From BJGO01 sp039810885 (GTDB lineage: Bacteria; Bacteroidota; Bacteroidia; Chitinophagales; UBA10324): a stretch of 64,000 nt of DNA. Where the stretch lies: NCBI GenBank assembly GCA_039810885.1, contig JBDHXV010000002.1, positions 1 through 64,000 of the forward strand, in the 5' to 3' direction. The notes beneath the pieces are model-generated. The model was not told the origin of the DNA. It made no database searches and worked only from the letters and a program-made list of their open reading frames with translations. Below, piece after piece: positions 56,342-64,000 of the stretch. A program made the translations under genes and the position numbers. Position 1 is the first letter of the stretch; the number at the start of each line of letters is the position of its first letter.

Positions 56342-56971
56342 TCAATCTACTCTGTTTACTTCTATACTTTTTAGCCAATACACATGACGGGGGCCTGTTT
56401 TAATATCATTTTTACAAATCAGAATCATATCGCCTTGCGCTTTTATCGGCTGACCATTTTCTTCAAACAAGATATAAACATTATCTCCTGTAGGGTTGTT
56501 GAATATCTCTGCCCAAGAAAAAGTAGCCTTATAATCGTCCGTAGCCCTGGCCACGATGTAAAAGTTTCGATCTTTGTGATTCTTCTGTATAATCTTCGCT
56601 TTTTCTAAAATAGTTCTCAATAAAACGCCTTTGCACGTTTTGTCTTCTTTCATATTAGCTCCACTTTGACAAACTACTTTAAAGTTCTCGATTGTCTCAA
56701 CATTCATTCTCTTCAAGGAGTCAACCGTTAAGGTTAAAGGGTGCTCAACATCCCCTGTAATCGTAACTTGTTTACTCGTATATTTCATACTATCCTCTGC
56801 CGAAACATTCATACAAGCGTCCTTACCTTGTTGCTTGCTGTCGGTCATTTCATGTTTGTGACCGGTTTCGTCCGAATTTTTGAGTGATTGCTCTGATTGC
56901 TCTTTGTTTGAACAATTACTTAACAATAGCAGAGTTACAATTAAGGTTGAATAATATTGAAGTGTTTTCAT
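56342..56971 (-). CDS. lipoprotein with sulfite-oxidase-type molybdopterin-binding domain
   Basis: The start at 56971 gives 209 residues with a lipoprotein signal (LLLLSNC, C20) and a His/Asp-rich linker (TGHKHEMTDSKQQGKD). The domain from about residue 65 resembles the molybdopterin-dependent oxidoreductase fold: HPLTLTVDSLKRM, VVCQSGANM with C101 at the place of the Mo-ligating cysteine, CKGVLLRTILEKA and GPRHVYWLKSIEV at the end. The signal is Sec type without the twin arginine usual for folded Moco enzymes. It lies seven bases after a TonB receptor gene in a Mo-linked locus. Catalysis is not proven; it may bind Moco or molybdate without turnover. Confidence 0.72.
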   Translation of the reverse strand: MKTLQYYSTLIVTLLLLSNCSNKEQSEQSLKNSDETGHKHEMTDSKQQGKDACMNVSAEDSMKYTSKQVTITGDVEHPLTLTVDSLKRMNVETIENFKVVCQSGANMKEDKTCKGVLLRTILEKAKIIQKNHKDRNFYIVARATDDYKATFSWAEIFNNPTGDNVYILFEENGQPIKAQGDMILICKNDIKTGPRHVYWLKSIEVNRVD

Positions 56972-56978
56972 GTTTGAC

Positions 56979-59003
56979 TTATTTATGATAAAAGAATCGT
57001 AGGGTAACAAGATAATTTCTTCCTTCTTCAGGGTATCCCTCAACCAGACTGTAGTTTTTATCGAAGATGTTATTTACGCCCAACTCAAGCCGAAGATATT
57101 TATATAAATCTCCATATATAAAGGCATTAGCAAGCATAAATCCATCTGCTTTATTACCGTAACTGGAGCTGTAGCGGAATGAATTATATTCCGTACTTGC
57201 AAGTATCTGTATTTGTTTTATAGGTTTATATTGTATGTAACCATACACTTTATTATTAGGTACATCCGTAAAATGCAGATTAATGTTTGTTAAATTGTTT
57301 CGTTCAATATAGGTGTAGTTTGCACTAATAATTAAATTCTTTAGCACGTCGTATCGCATACCGGCCTCTAAGCCGAAGAATTCAGCACTTCCGGCATTCT
57401 GCATTTGCGATTTACCCGGTTGCACATTACTGATACTCATTATTGCATCCGTGATCTTGCTGTAAAAAAGTGCTGATTGGAAGGTGATTTTGGATAGGTA
57501 GGTTCCCGTATAGTTTATTTCAAAATTATCGGCAGATTCAGGCTTTAAATCCGGATTAGGTATGGCTGTGCCCATACGATAGGAAAAGCGGTCTTTGATT
57601 GTGGCAAATCGGGTTTTGTGTGAAAAAGTAGCCCCAACCTTTTGTTCATCTTTTATTAGGTAATACAGGCCGAGTTGGTCGTTAAATGCCTGACTGATGC
57701 CGGATTTAGGATAGTCTAATATTTCCTTTGTGCTGGATATATAATCTTCTGCTTTAATATTTCTTCTTTGACTGTAACCTATCCCGGGTATAATCATCAA
57801 TTTATCGTTGAATTGATAGACATCTTCTATGCCTATCATCATTGTGTTATCCTCAAAACGACGAACCGGCTCGCCTAAGTTATTTTCTCTATGCACATCC
57901 TCCTTGTAATGCAAAGCAAGTTTTAAATTATTCTTAGGTATCCATTGTGTTCCGTATTCAATGCTCCCACCATAAGTATAGTCATTATAGAAACTGTTAA
58001 AAGCATAGGGCTTTGTTTGAGTGGAATAACTAACATCATCAAAACTGCTGATTTCATTTTTGAAAATATCATAGTAAATTCTTGATGCGATATAGTTCTT
58101 ATCATTCAGTTTAGTATTTGAGAAAAAGTAATATGTTTCTTTGTTCCATCTTGGCCACTGCCAGTAGCGCGGTTTCTTGAGTAAGGTGTTTAAAGTGTCT
58201 TTGCCACAGTATATAGGGTTTCCTTTGCTCCCTTGCTGATTGATATATCCTAGTACATATTCGTGTTTAGAGTTCGGGATCCAGCCCATTTTTATATTTA
58301 GTTTCTGATCCGTTCTGTATGAGTTGTCTCGCTGTTTGCCGTTTTCATTCTTTGTTGAATCAAAATGTGATGATAGATAATAGGCGTCACGGTGCAAATA
58401 AGAAAGCCCGCCTTGAACATAGAACTTACCTAGGTTTGAGCCGGCGTTCATGTTTGCTCTATAACCATTATCGTTTAATGTTCCGATGGCTCCATCAAGT
58501 TCTATTTTGTTTTGTGGTTTACGTGAGATTAGATTAATGGAACCGCCTAATGAATTTGGCCCATAGAGTATAGAGGAGAAGCCTTTAGATACATCAATGA
58601 CGGATAGATCAAATGTAGTAAAGCGTCCTAGGTCAACATACCCATCATAAGGTACATACACCGGAATACCATCCATATATACAGGCACCTGTCTAAGATC
58701 AAATCCGCGAACTGTTATGGTGGATTCGTTCCGCTGACCAAAACCGGTTAACGTGATACCGGGCAACATATTTAAAGCCCTTGATACTTCCATTTTATTT
58801 TGGTTAGCAATATCCTCAGAGTTTACCCTGTCATTGATATCTTGTTCCTTTGATGCTGTTATTGTGATTTCACCAAGTTTAAATATTTTGTAATTCACTG
58901 TATCGGGCATTTCTTTTTGTTCTGATTTTTGTGCAAAGAGAAATACTGGAAGAGACAGAGTCAGAATAAGTAGTTGTAATAATTTAGTTTTCATATAGTT
59001 CAT
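56979..59003 (-). CDS. TonB-dependent receptor in the molybdenum locus
   Basis: This 674-residue receptor has a signal peptide (MKTKLLQLLILTLSLPVFLFAQ after three residues). The plug contains GEITITASKE, then EVSRALNMLPGITLTGFGQRNESTITVRGFDLRQVPVYMDGIPVY and KGFSSILYGPNSLGGSINLISRKP. A barrel follows to a C-terminal VTLRFFYHK. It lacks an N-terminal carboxypeptidase-like domain, unlike most glycan receptors of the phylum, and looks like a siderophore/metal type receptor. It lies between the ModE-like regulator and the SUOX-like lipoprotein genes, so molybdate, tungstate or a Mo-complex is a plausible ligand. Confidence 0.87.
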   Translation of the reverse strand: MNYMKTKLLQLLILTLSLPVFLFAQKSEQKEMPDTVNYKIFKLGEITITASKEQDINDRVNSEDIANQNKMEVSRALNMLPGITLTGFGQRNESTITVRGFDLRQVPVYMDGIPVYVPYDGYVDLGRFTTFDLSVIDVSKGFSSILYGPNSLGGSINLISRKPQNKIELDGAIGTLNDNGYRANMNAGSNLGKFYVQGGLSYLHRDAYYLSSHFDSTKNENGKQRDNSYRTDQKLNIKMGWIPNSKHEYVLGYINQQGSKGNPIYCGKDTLNTLLKKPRYWQWPRWNKETYYFFSNTKLNDKNYIASRIYYDIFKNEISSFDDVSYSTQTKPYAFNSFYNDYTYGGSIEYGTQWIPKNNLKLALHYKEDVHRENNLGEPVRRFEDNTMMIGIEDVYQFNDKLMIIPGIGYSQRRNIKAEDYISSTKEILDYPKSGISQAFNDQLGLYYLIKDEQKVGATFSHKTRFATIKDRFSYRMGTAIPNPDLKPESADNFEINYTGTYLSKITFQSALFYSKITDAIMSISNVQPGKSQMQNAGSAEFFGLEAGMRYDVLKNLIISANYTYIERNNLTNINLHFTDVPNNKVYGYIQYKPIKQIQILASTEYNSFRYSSSYGNKADGFMLANAFIYGDLYKYLRLELGVNNIFDKNYSLVEGYPEEGRNYLVTLRFFYHK

Positions 59004-59040
59004 TTACTTCGTGCTTATATTTTACTTGTGTTCCGAGTAT

Positions 59041-59391
59041 TTAGAATTTAACTGCTTTTGATTTCTGTTCTATGAAGGTTTTTATTTCATCTTCAAGCGT
59101 ATGGAACTTTTTAATTGCTTCCTCACCTGCATTAGTTAGTATTGCACCACTTCCATTTTTGCCGCCTAATATTTTTTCTACTAAAGGTTCTTTTGCACGT
59201 TTATTCATATCATTTACGAGTTGCCAGGCCTGGCGATAAGACATCTTTAGAGCCTTGGCTGCATTCGTAATTGAACCGGTCTTTTTTATATTTTCCAAGA
59301 GAATAACCCTGCCGATACCCAAATAGGGACCGCTTCTTTCATCTATCCAAACTCGCACTCTTACGGTATATTGCCTGTTTAATGCTTTCAC
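59041..59391 (-). CDS. ModE-like winged-helix regulator (DNA-binding domain only)
   Basis: This 116-residue protein starts at GTG (59391). The ModE N-terminal wHTH is visible: LGIGRVILLENIKKTGSITNAAKALKMSYRQAWQLVNDMN, then LVEKILGGKNGSGAILTNAGEE. ModE's two C-terminal MOP molybdate domains are absent. Such short ModE proteins are common, but how they sense molybdate is unclear. The gene is followed by a TonB receptor and a SUOX-like lipoprotein gene, and preceded by Moco genes. Confidence 0.87.
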   Translation of the reverse strand: MKALNRQYTVRVRVWIDERSGPYLGIGRVILLENIKKTGSITNAAKALKMSYRQAWQLVNDMNKRAKEPLVEKILGGKNGSGAILTNAGEEAIKKFHTLEDEIKTFIEQKSKAVKF

Positions 59392-59412
59392 TATGCTTTA
59401 TTGTACATAGTG
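59389..59412. promoter_or_regulatory. inverted repeat over the ModE-like start codon
   Basis: CACTATG (59389-59395) and CATAGTG (59406-59412) are a perfect 7-bp inverted repeat with a 10-base spacer. It covers the GTG start of the ModE-like gene. It may be the operator for self-repression; this is inference. Confidence 0.4.
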
Positions 59413-59506
59413 CAATTTTAAGTGTGTTGCTATTAGATGAATTTGATATGCAATTGAATAATTTGTGATTTATATCACTCTTACTCTGTACCTGGCTCTA
59501 TGAGAA

Positions 59507-60418
59507 CTATTCATGCCTTGCACCTTTCATTACTTTAAAAATATGTAGTATCTGCGGGAACAAGGCATCCATGCTTTCAGATGCGCCTTTGGTCGAGCCG
59601 GGTAAGCCAAGAACTAAAGTATTTTCAATTAGACCTGTAACACTACGTGATAACATAGAATAAGGTGTTCTCATTTGACCATAAGAACGCATGGCCTCCT
59701 CAATACCCGGAATGCGCTTTTCAATAATTTCTTCTAATGATTCTGTTGTGATATCTCTTGGGGATAAGCCGGTGCCTCCCGTAAGGATGACCATGTTCAG
59801 GTTTTGAGAACAATAGTTTTTTGTTTTTGTAATAATTTCTTCTTTCTCGTCCGGTATAACGATATAATCTGTTACCTCAACTCCACATTGTTTCAATTTA
59901 TTCATTATGGCCTTTCCTGCCCTATCCTCCTTTGATCCTTTTGAGATGCTGTCTGAGCAAACAATGACTGCGGCTTTAATTCCTGTTGATTCCTTTTTTA
60001 AATAGTCGCTTTTTCCACCCGACTTTTCCAACAATAGAATGCGTTCAATTGTGATATTCTTATCAATCGGCTTTAACATATCATATATAGTAAGAGCAAC
60101 AACAGAAGCGGAGTGCATAGCCTCAACCTCAACTCCGGTTTTATATATCGTTTGTACCTCTACACGAATAATAATTTCAAGCCCATTCACCTCATGACTA
60201 ATAGCGGTGTATTCAATAGGTAAAGGGTGGCAATCGGGAATCATGTCGCTTGTGCGTTTTGCGGCATAGAGTCCTGCCGTTTTCGACATCTCAAACACAT
60301 CTCCCTTAGGAACCCTTTTCTCGATCAAGGTCTTTATCGTTTCTTCAGAACTGACACGCACAATGGCCTGCGCTATTGCAGTGCGGTGCGTGCTTATTTT
60401 ATGTGTTATGTTTATCAT
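59507..60418 (-). CDS. fused cyclic pyranopterin synthase MoaC / molybdopterin adenylyltransferase MogA
   Basis: This 303-residue protein has two Moco domains. Residues 1-140 are MoaC (KGDVFEMSKTAGLYAAKRTSDMIPDCHPLPIEY, then GVEVEAMHSASVVALTIYDMLKPIDK). Residues 148-303 are MogA/MoaB (VIVCSDSISKGSKEDRAG, LTGGTGLSPRDITTESLEE, LVLGLPGS). MoaC works with MoaA on GTP to make cyclic pyranopterin, and MogA adenylates molybdopterin at a later step. The gene lies six bases from the moaE stop in the moe-moa operon. MoaA itself is not in the window. Confidence 0.93.
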   Translation of the reverse strand: MINITHKISTHRTAIAQAIVRVSSEETIKTLIEKRVPKGDVFEMSKTAGLYAAKRTSDMIPDCHPLPIEYTAISHEVNGLEIIIRVEVQTIYKTGVEVEAMHSASVVALTIYDMLKPIDKNITIERILLLEKSGGKSDYLKKESTGIKAAVIVCSDSISKGSKEDRAGKAIMNKLKQCGVEVTDYIVIPDEKEEIITKTKNYCSQNLNMVILTGGTGLSPRDITTESLEEIIEKRIPGIEEAMRSYGQMRTPYSMLSRSVTGLIENTLVLGLPGSTKGASESMDALFPQILHIFKVMKGARHE

Positions 60419-60424
60419 ACTTTA

Positions 60425-60865
60425 TTATTGATTTTCTTTCCAAAGTGATTTGGTCTCGCTAACAATCTCTTTGCCCCAAATCGGTATTTCTTTTTTTAGT
60501 CGTTCTACAAGTTCTTCACAAGCATCAATTGCAGCTTTACGATGTTTGGAAGAAGTGAAAACAAACAAACTTATTTCACCGGCACTTACATAGCCTAAGC
60601 TATGATATATATGCATACAGGTTAATTCATACTTGGCAAATAGCTCCTCTCGTATTTTAGAAGCTGTTGTTAAAGCCATATCGTTATAGGCCGTATATTC
60701 TATGGCTTTAACCTGTTCACCATCTTTACTATCCGCACGGACTTGACCAAGGAAGATACTGTGTGCGCCAATTTCCGTCTGTTGCTGATGTTTGCTTATT
60801 GCATCTGCGATTTTAGATGGTGATATGGGCCCCTCAATAAAAATATTTTTTATCTTATTCTGCAT
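60425..60865 (-). CDS. moaE: molybdopterin synthase catalytic subunit MoaE
   Basis: The start at 60865 gives 146 residues. It overlaps the last 11 bases of the moeB gene, a sign of coupled translation. Motifs are HSIFLGQVRADSKDGEQVKAIEYTAY, HIYHSLGYVSAGEISLFV, SSKHRKAAIDACEELVERLKKEIPIWGKE, with lysines that act with MoaD thiocarboxylate in dithiolene formation. Confidence 0.95.
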   Translation of the reverse strand: MQNKIKNIFIEGPISPSKIADAISKHQQQTEIGAHSIFLGQVRADSKDGEQVKAIEYTAYNDMALTTASKIREELFAKYELTCMHIYHSLGYVSAGEISLFVFTSSKHRKAAIDACEELVERLKKEIPIWGKEIVSETKSLWKENQ

Positions 60866-61976
60866 ACTTTTTAAATTTTTGAATGTCGGGGATTTGTGAA
60901 ATGCCCCCAATGATGGAAAATATTCCGGTATCGGGTAAATGTTTTTTTAATATTGTAGTGGCATACTTACTTCGTATTCCTTTTTGGCAAAACAGATACA
61001 CTGTTTTATATGATTGAATTTGTTGAGGATTATCTAATAGATGTTGTAGCACCATATTGATATGATTGACATGCTCTAATTTAGGTTGCTCGTGTGGTTC
61101 TCTGATATCTATTAATATAGAATCGGCCGGGGCATTCTTGATAATTTGGAGTACTTCCGGCCACGAAACTTCATAGAAAGAAGCCTCATTTGATGAACAA
61201 GTAATCTTGTAATCAATGTTTAGAAATTCATCTATTGTCTTAGGTGCATGAATATTTTGTTTGTTTGGCTTTAGTTGTATCTCCTGAATGGCATGATTAT
61301 ATAAATCGTAAATCATCATTTTATTTAAAAGGACATGACCATATTGTGAAATGAATTTTATGGCTTCCGCTGCCATCCACAATCCTATTATTCCAGGTAA
61401 AACACCCAACACACCCGTTTCACTACAATTGGGCACCTCTATGTCTGATGGAGGCGTAGGGAAGACATCACGATAATTCGTTTGAATACCTTGCTTATTC
61501 TTAACATTAAATACGGCTACTTGCCCTTCGTTTTGATATATAGATCCAAAAACAAGTGGTTTATTCATTAATGTACATACATCATTTATCATGTATCGGG
61601 TTCCAAAATTGTCTGTACCGTCAATAATCAAATCATATTCTGAAATAATGCGAAGAGCATTTTGATTTGTTAAATAAGAAGGTATAAAATTTACTTGTAT
61701 GTCGGCGTATTTATTACGAATATATGTTGCTGCAACCTCTGCTTTTGATTTGTTGACATCACTTTCCGAAAAAATAATTTGGCGATTAAGATTAGATATC
61801 GAGACTAAATCTCCATCAATGATCGTAATATTCCCCACACCCGCTGCAGCAAGATAGAGTAGTACCGGGCAGCCTAAACCTCCTGCACCGATAATCAAGA
61901 CCTTAGCTTCGATTAATCTTTGCTGCGCTTGAATGCCGAAGCCTTTGAGTTTTATTTGTCGTTCAAATCGTTCCAT
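60855..61976 (-). CDS. moeB: MoeB adenylyltransferase with C-terminal rhodanese domain
   Basis: This 373-residue protein has an E1-like domain: GAGGLGCPVLLYLAAAGVG (residues 30-48), NRQIIFSESDVNKSKAE and the active cysteine in VPNCSETGVLG (C184). The rhodanese domain has C330 in YLFCQKGIRSKYAT. MoeB activates the MoaD C-terminus; the rhodanese half can supply sulfur. The zinc cysteines of E. coli MoeB are not conserved: NYRDVF (167-172) stands in place of CYRCLF, and only C260 remains of the second pair. Confidence 0.9.
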   Translation of the reverse strand: MERFERQIKLKGFGIQAQQRLIEAKVLIIGAGGLGCPVLLYLAAAGVGNITIIDGDLVSISNLNRQIIFSESDVNKSKAEVAATYIRNKYADIQVNFIPSYLTNQNALRIISEYDLIIDGTDNFGTRYMINDVCTLMNKPLVFGSIYQNEGQVAVFNVKNKQGIQTNYRDVFPTPPSDIEVPNCSETGVLGVLPGIIGLWMAAEAIKFISQYGHVLLNKMMIYDLYNHAIQEIQLKPNKQNIHAPKTIDEFLNIDYKITCSSNEASFYEVSWPEVLQIIKNAPADSILIDIREPHEQPKLEHVNHINMVLQHLLDNPQQIQSYKTVYLFCQKGIRSKYATTILKKHLPDTGIFSIIGGISQIPDIQKFKKYAE

Positions 61977-61980
61977 CTCT

Positions 61981-62217
61981 TTAGCCTCCTGAGAACGGCG
62001 GGAGCAGAGCTACTTCGCTGTTCTCACTCAGTGCTGTATTTTGTTCAATAATATTTTTATTAACCGCAATACTCATCTTGGCATCTATTAATGAAGGGTA
62101 CTGCTTTATCAAATAGATCATTAATGAATCCGTGTCGTTGATCCCTTCGACAACAAACTCTTTTTCATTTATTTTATCTGTAATAACGCCAAAGGTGATA
62201 ATCTTAATTTTAGACAT
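61981..62217 (-). CDS. moaD: molybdopterin synthase sulfur carrier MoaD
   Basis: The start at 62217 gives 78 residues (MSKIKIITFGVI). It has a ubiquitin-like fold and ends in LLPPFSGG, with the double glycine that is adenylated and thiocarboxylated. An in-frame upstream extension would overlap mobA deeply. The start overlaps the mobA end by eight bases; moeB follows after four. Confidence 0.93.
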   Translation of the reverse strand: MSKIKIITFGVITDKINEKEFVVEGINDTDSLMIYLIKQYPSLIDAKMSIAVNKNIIEQNTALSENSEVALLPPFSGG

Positions 62218-62800
62218 GATTCGATTTATTAAATTTTTCAAATTCTTCCGGGGTATTAATGTTGTAGAGTAAATCTTCTCGATCAGACATACTATCATCC
62301 ACATTTACAATCTTACTATGCGTATCCTGAATCAGTTCCAACATTTTTAATTGATTGTTCCCTACCCTTTTTTCTATTTCTGCTTTGAGAGAAGTTTTAA
62401 TAATGCAGCATAATGGATGCAGTCTTCCCTTCGACTGCGGTATGATGATGTTATAGTCTTCAATACCTTCGACTAATTGTCGCAGAAGCATCGTGGTTAA
62501 GAATGGAATATCACAACTGATCACGATAATATACGATGCTTGTGTATGATGCATTGCTGTCAATATCCCTCCCATAGGGCCTTTCGCCTCAACAATGTCC
62601 TTGAAGACTTCATATCCTAATTTGTTATATTCATCAGTATTTGCAACAATCTTAATTGGAATCTTCAATGGAGCTATCGCATTAAGAACATGTTGAATCA
62701 TTCTTTTACCTCTGAACTGCATTAATGCCTTATCCTTACCCATCCTGCTGCTTTTACCTCCAGCTAAAACATATGCTTCTATAGTGCTATTCCGGCTCAT
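62210..62800 (-). CDS. mobA: molybdenum cofactor guanylyltransferase MobA
   Basis: This 196-residue protein begins with the nucleotidyltransferase loop AYVLAGGKSSRMGKDKALMQF and has ISCDIPFLTTMLL (metal-binding aspartate), VEAKGPMGGILTAMHH and HPLCCIIKTSL later. It makes MPT guanine dinucleotide for bis-MGD enzymes such as nitrate or formate reductases. Its end overlaps moaD by eight bases, and its start the TauE-like gene by four (ATGA). Confidence 0.92.
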   Translation of the reverse strand: MSRNSTIEAYVLAGGKSSRMGKDKALMQFRGKRMIQHVLNAIAPLKIPIKIVANTDEYNKLGYEVFKDIVEAKGPMGGILTAMHHTQASYIIVISCDIPFLTTMLLRQLVEGIEDYNIIIPQSKGRLHPLCCIIKTSLKAEIEKRVGNNQLKMLELIQDTHSKIVNVDDSMSDREDLLYNINTPEEFEKFNKSNHV

Positions 62801-63534
62801 GAAAAAAGAAATTTTGTAGAGGCAATAAGCAGGACTACAGCTAAAAGTCGTTTTAATAACTTAACATTAAACCTATTAGCACCAAGATATGCTCCAGCGA
62901 TACCTGCCATAACCGTTATCGGCATCAGAATTTGTAATTCCTTTTGAATATGAAGTTGGAAAGTTCCCGCTCCAATTAAACCGGCAATGGAATTAAGAAA
63001 TATAAATAATGCACTAACTGCCGATGTCTCTTTTACATTCGTCCATCCCATTAACAGGATAAGTGGCGACAAAATGATACCCCCACCGATGCCGATTAGC
63101 CCTGAGAGGAATCCGATACTTAAGCCCAAGATAGCTGCAAGCCACCAACTATTTTTTATAATAACCTTATCACTTGCCGGAAAGATGTTAAATAGCCGCA
63201 AAGCAGGAAAAAGTAATATCACACCAAGAATAAATTTATAGGAGGATGTATTTATAGAAATACTACCTCCTAAATAAGCTGCCGGAATAGAAAAGATAAC
63301 AAGGGCCAAAAAAAGCTTATACGGAAAAACACATACCCTTCTGAAGTTGAGAAATGCTATGCCCGAAACGAGTATGTTTAGGGTAAGTGCGGTAGGTCGA
63401 ATTTGCTCGGGAGAAAAATGAAACAAGGTTAAGCACATCAGATAACTGCTTGCACCTCCATGCCCTACAGATGCGTAAAGAAATGCAAACAAGGGCATTA
63501 ATAATAGTAAAATCCAAAGCGTATTCTCGGTCAT
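62797..63534 (-). CDS. TauE/SafE-family membrane transporter in a Moco operon
   Basis: This 245-residue protein has about eight helices and the TauE/SafE (UPF0721) repeats: SVGHGGASSYLMCLTLF near the N-terminus, and GLSIGFLSGLIGIGGGIILSPLILLMGW at the centre. Family members move sulfite, sulfonates or other anions. Its place between moeA and mobA, with a 4-base overlap, makes a role in sulfur or molybdate handling for Moco likely. No ModABC transporter is present in the window. Confidence 0.87.
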   Translation of the reverse strand: MTENTLWILLLLMPLFAFLYASVGHGGASSYLMCLTLFHFSPEQIRPTALTLNILVSGIAFLNFRRVCVFPYKLFLALVIFSIPAAYLGGSISINTSSYKFILGVILLFPALRLFNIFPASDKVIIKNSWWLAAILGLSIGFLSGLIGIGGGIILSPLILLMGWTNVKETSAVSALFIFLNSIAGLIGAGTFQLHIQKELQILMPITVMAGIAGAYLGANRFNVKLLKRLLAVVLLIASTKFLFS

Positions 63535-63537
63535 GAT

Positions 63538-64000
63538 CTATAAGTTATATACTTCAACTAAACTGTTTGCCGGTAAGTATTCTATGCCTTCATCTATACT
63601 CAATAAGCATTCTGCCTCTGCAAAGGGTAACAGATTGAATGAGTCCTGACCCGGCAGAATAATAAGTTTTCCATCTTTTCTTTTTGCTTTCAAAAAGTAG
63701 GTGAGTCCTTTCTTAACAGATATTTCACTTGCAATAGGCATCATGCTGCTTGGCTGAAAAGCATGCTCATATCCCATCATGGTAAGAATTGTGGGCCTTA
63801 CATATTGATAAAAGCATGAAATAACCGCTGCGGGGTTTCCGGGTAAGGCAAAAATAGTTTTGTTGTCTTTCACTCCTACCAGCAATGGTTTCCCCGGCTT
63901 CTGTTTTACTTTATAAAACAATTCATTTACTCCTGCTTCTTTCAAGGCACCTCGAACATAATCATAGTCGCCGACAGAAATTCCACCGGTAAGAATCAAG
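63538..64000 (-). CDS. moeA: molybdopterin molybdenumtransferase MoeA (C-terminal part)
   Basis: The frame is open to the right edge. It gives the last 150 residues of MoeA: LTGGISVGDYDYV, KQKPGKPLLVG, FALPGNPAAVISCFYQYVRP and the domain IV beta barrel. MoeA inserts molybdate into adenylated molybdopterin. The first 230 or so residues lie outside. The stop is three bases from the TauE-like start, so it is the visible first gene of the operon. Confidence 0.93.
   Translation of the reverse strand, partial: LILTGGISVGDYDYVRGALKEAGVNELFYKVKQKPGKPLLVGVKDNKTIFALPGNPAAVISCFYQYVRPTILTMMGYEHAFQPSSMMPIASEISVKKGLTYFLKAKRKDGKLIILPGQDSFNLLPFAEAECLLSIDEGIEYLPANSLVEVYNL

Overview
The window looks like a chromosomal segment of a free-living Bacteroidota bacterium, probably in or near the Chitinophagales/Sphingobacteriales. 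The evidence is moderately low GC, several upstream boxes matching the Bacteroidota -7 element TAnnTTTG (best TATATTTG before rpmI), start codons without Shine-Dalgarno sequences, two TonB-dependent receptors, a short-chain-type L-threonine dehydrogenase, a bifunctional DAHP synthase/chorismate mutase and a diheme-type succinate dehydrogenase. I see no tRNA, rRNA, CRISPR array, transposase or phage gene. The genome-level assignment is inference from gene content.

Positions 1-24,400 are mostly housekeeping: tdh (cut by the left edge), a GreA/Rnk-like factor, an FMN reductase, hpf, DAHP synthase/chorismate mutase, a tandem Usp protein, rpsP-rimM-pyrC, a LolE-like permease with a beta-barrel protein, a NamZ-like muramidase, parE, a Cys/Met PLP enzyme followed by fmt and an M14 peptidase, corA, a PD40 protein, an rRNA m5C methyltransferase, a TPR lipoprotein, and thrS-infC-rpmI-rplT closed by a strong terminator. 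Positions 24,434-27,434 form a loose islet of small accessory genes (DUF486, TMEM175-like, DUF4256) separated by long gene-free stretches. Next come sdhC-sdhA-sdhB, a cold-shock/S1 fusion protein and a large TonB-dependent receptor.

Positions 34,491-40,573 hold a minus-strand run: sugar MFS transporter, Wzi-like porin, TPR glycosyltransferase and CoA-transferase. Positions 40,724-47,225 carry dedA, pfkA, a dienoyl-CoA reductase-like SDR, an acyltransferase and tsaD-thioesterase-SDR. The 1,561-residue TamB-like protein follows.

The two most distinctive blocks lie at the right. Positions 52,194-55,629 form a co-directional nitrosative/oxidative-stress cluster: an Fe-S Rrf2 regulator, a hexameric tyrosine-coordinated haem protein, a four-helix membrane protein, a methyltransferase, the RIC Fe-S repair protein and a lipoprotein azurin. 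A perfect 24-bp palindrome sits inside it. On the minus strand, from the right edge down to 56,342, lies a molybdenum block: moeA, a TauE-like permease, mobA, moaD, moeB-rhodanese, moaE, a moaC-mogA fusion, a short ModE-like regulator, a TonB-dependent receptor and a lipoprotein with a sulfite-oxidase-type molybdopterin domain. No ModABC transporter is visible. The arrangement suggests an outer-membrane molybdenum acquisition or utilisation module, which is the strongest candidate here for an undescribed system.
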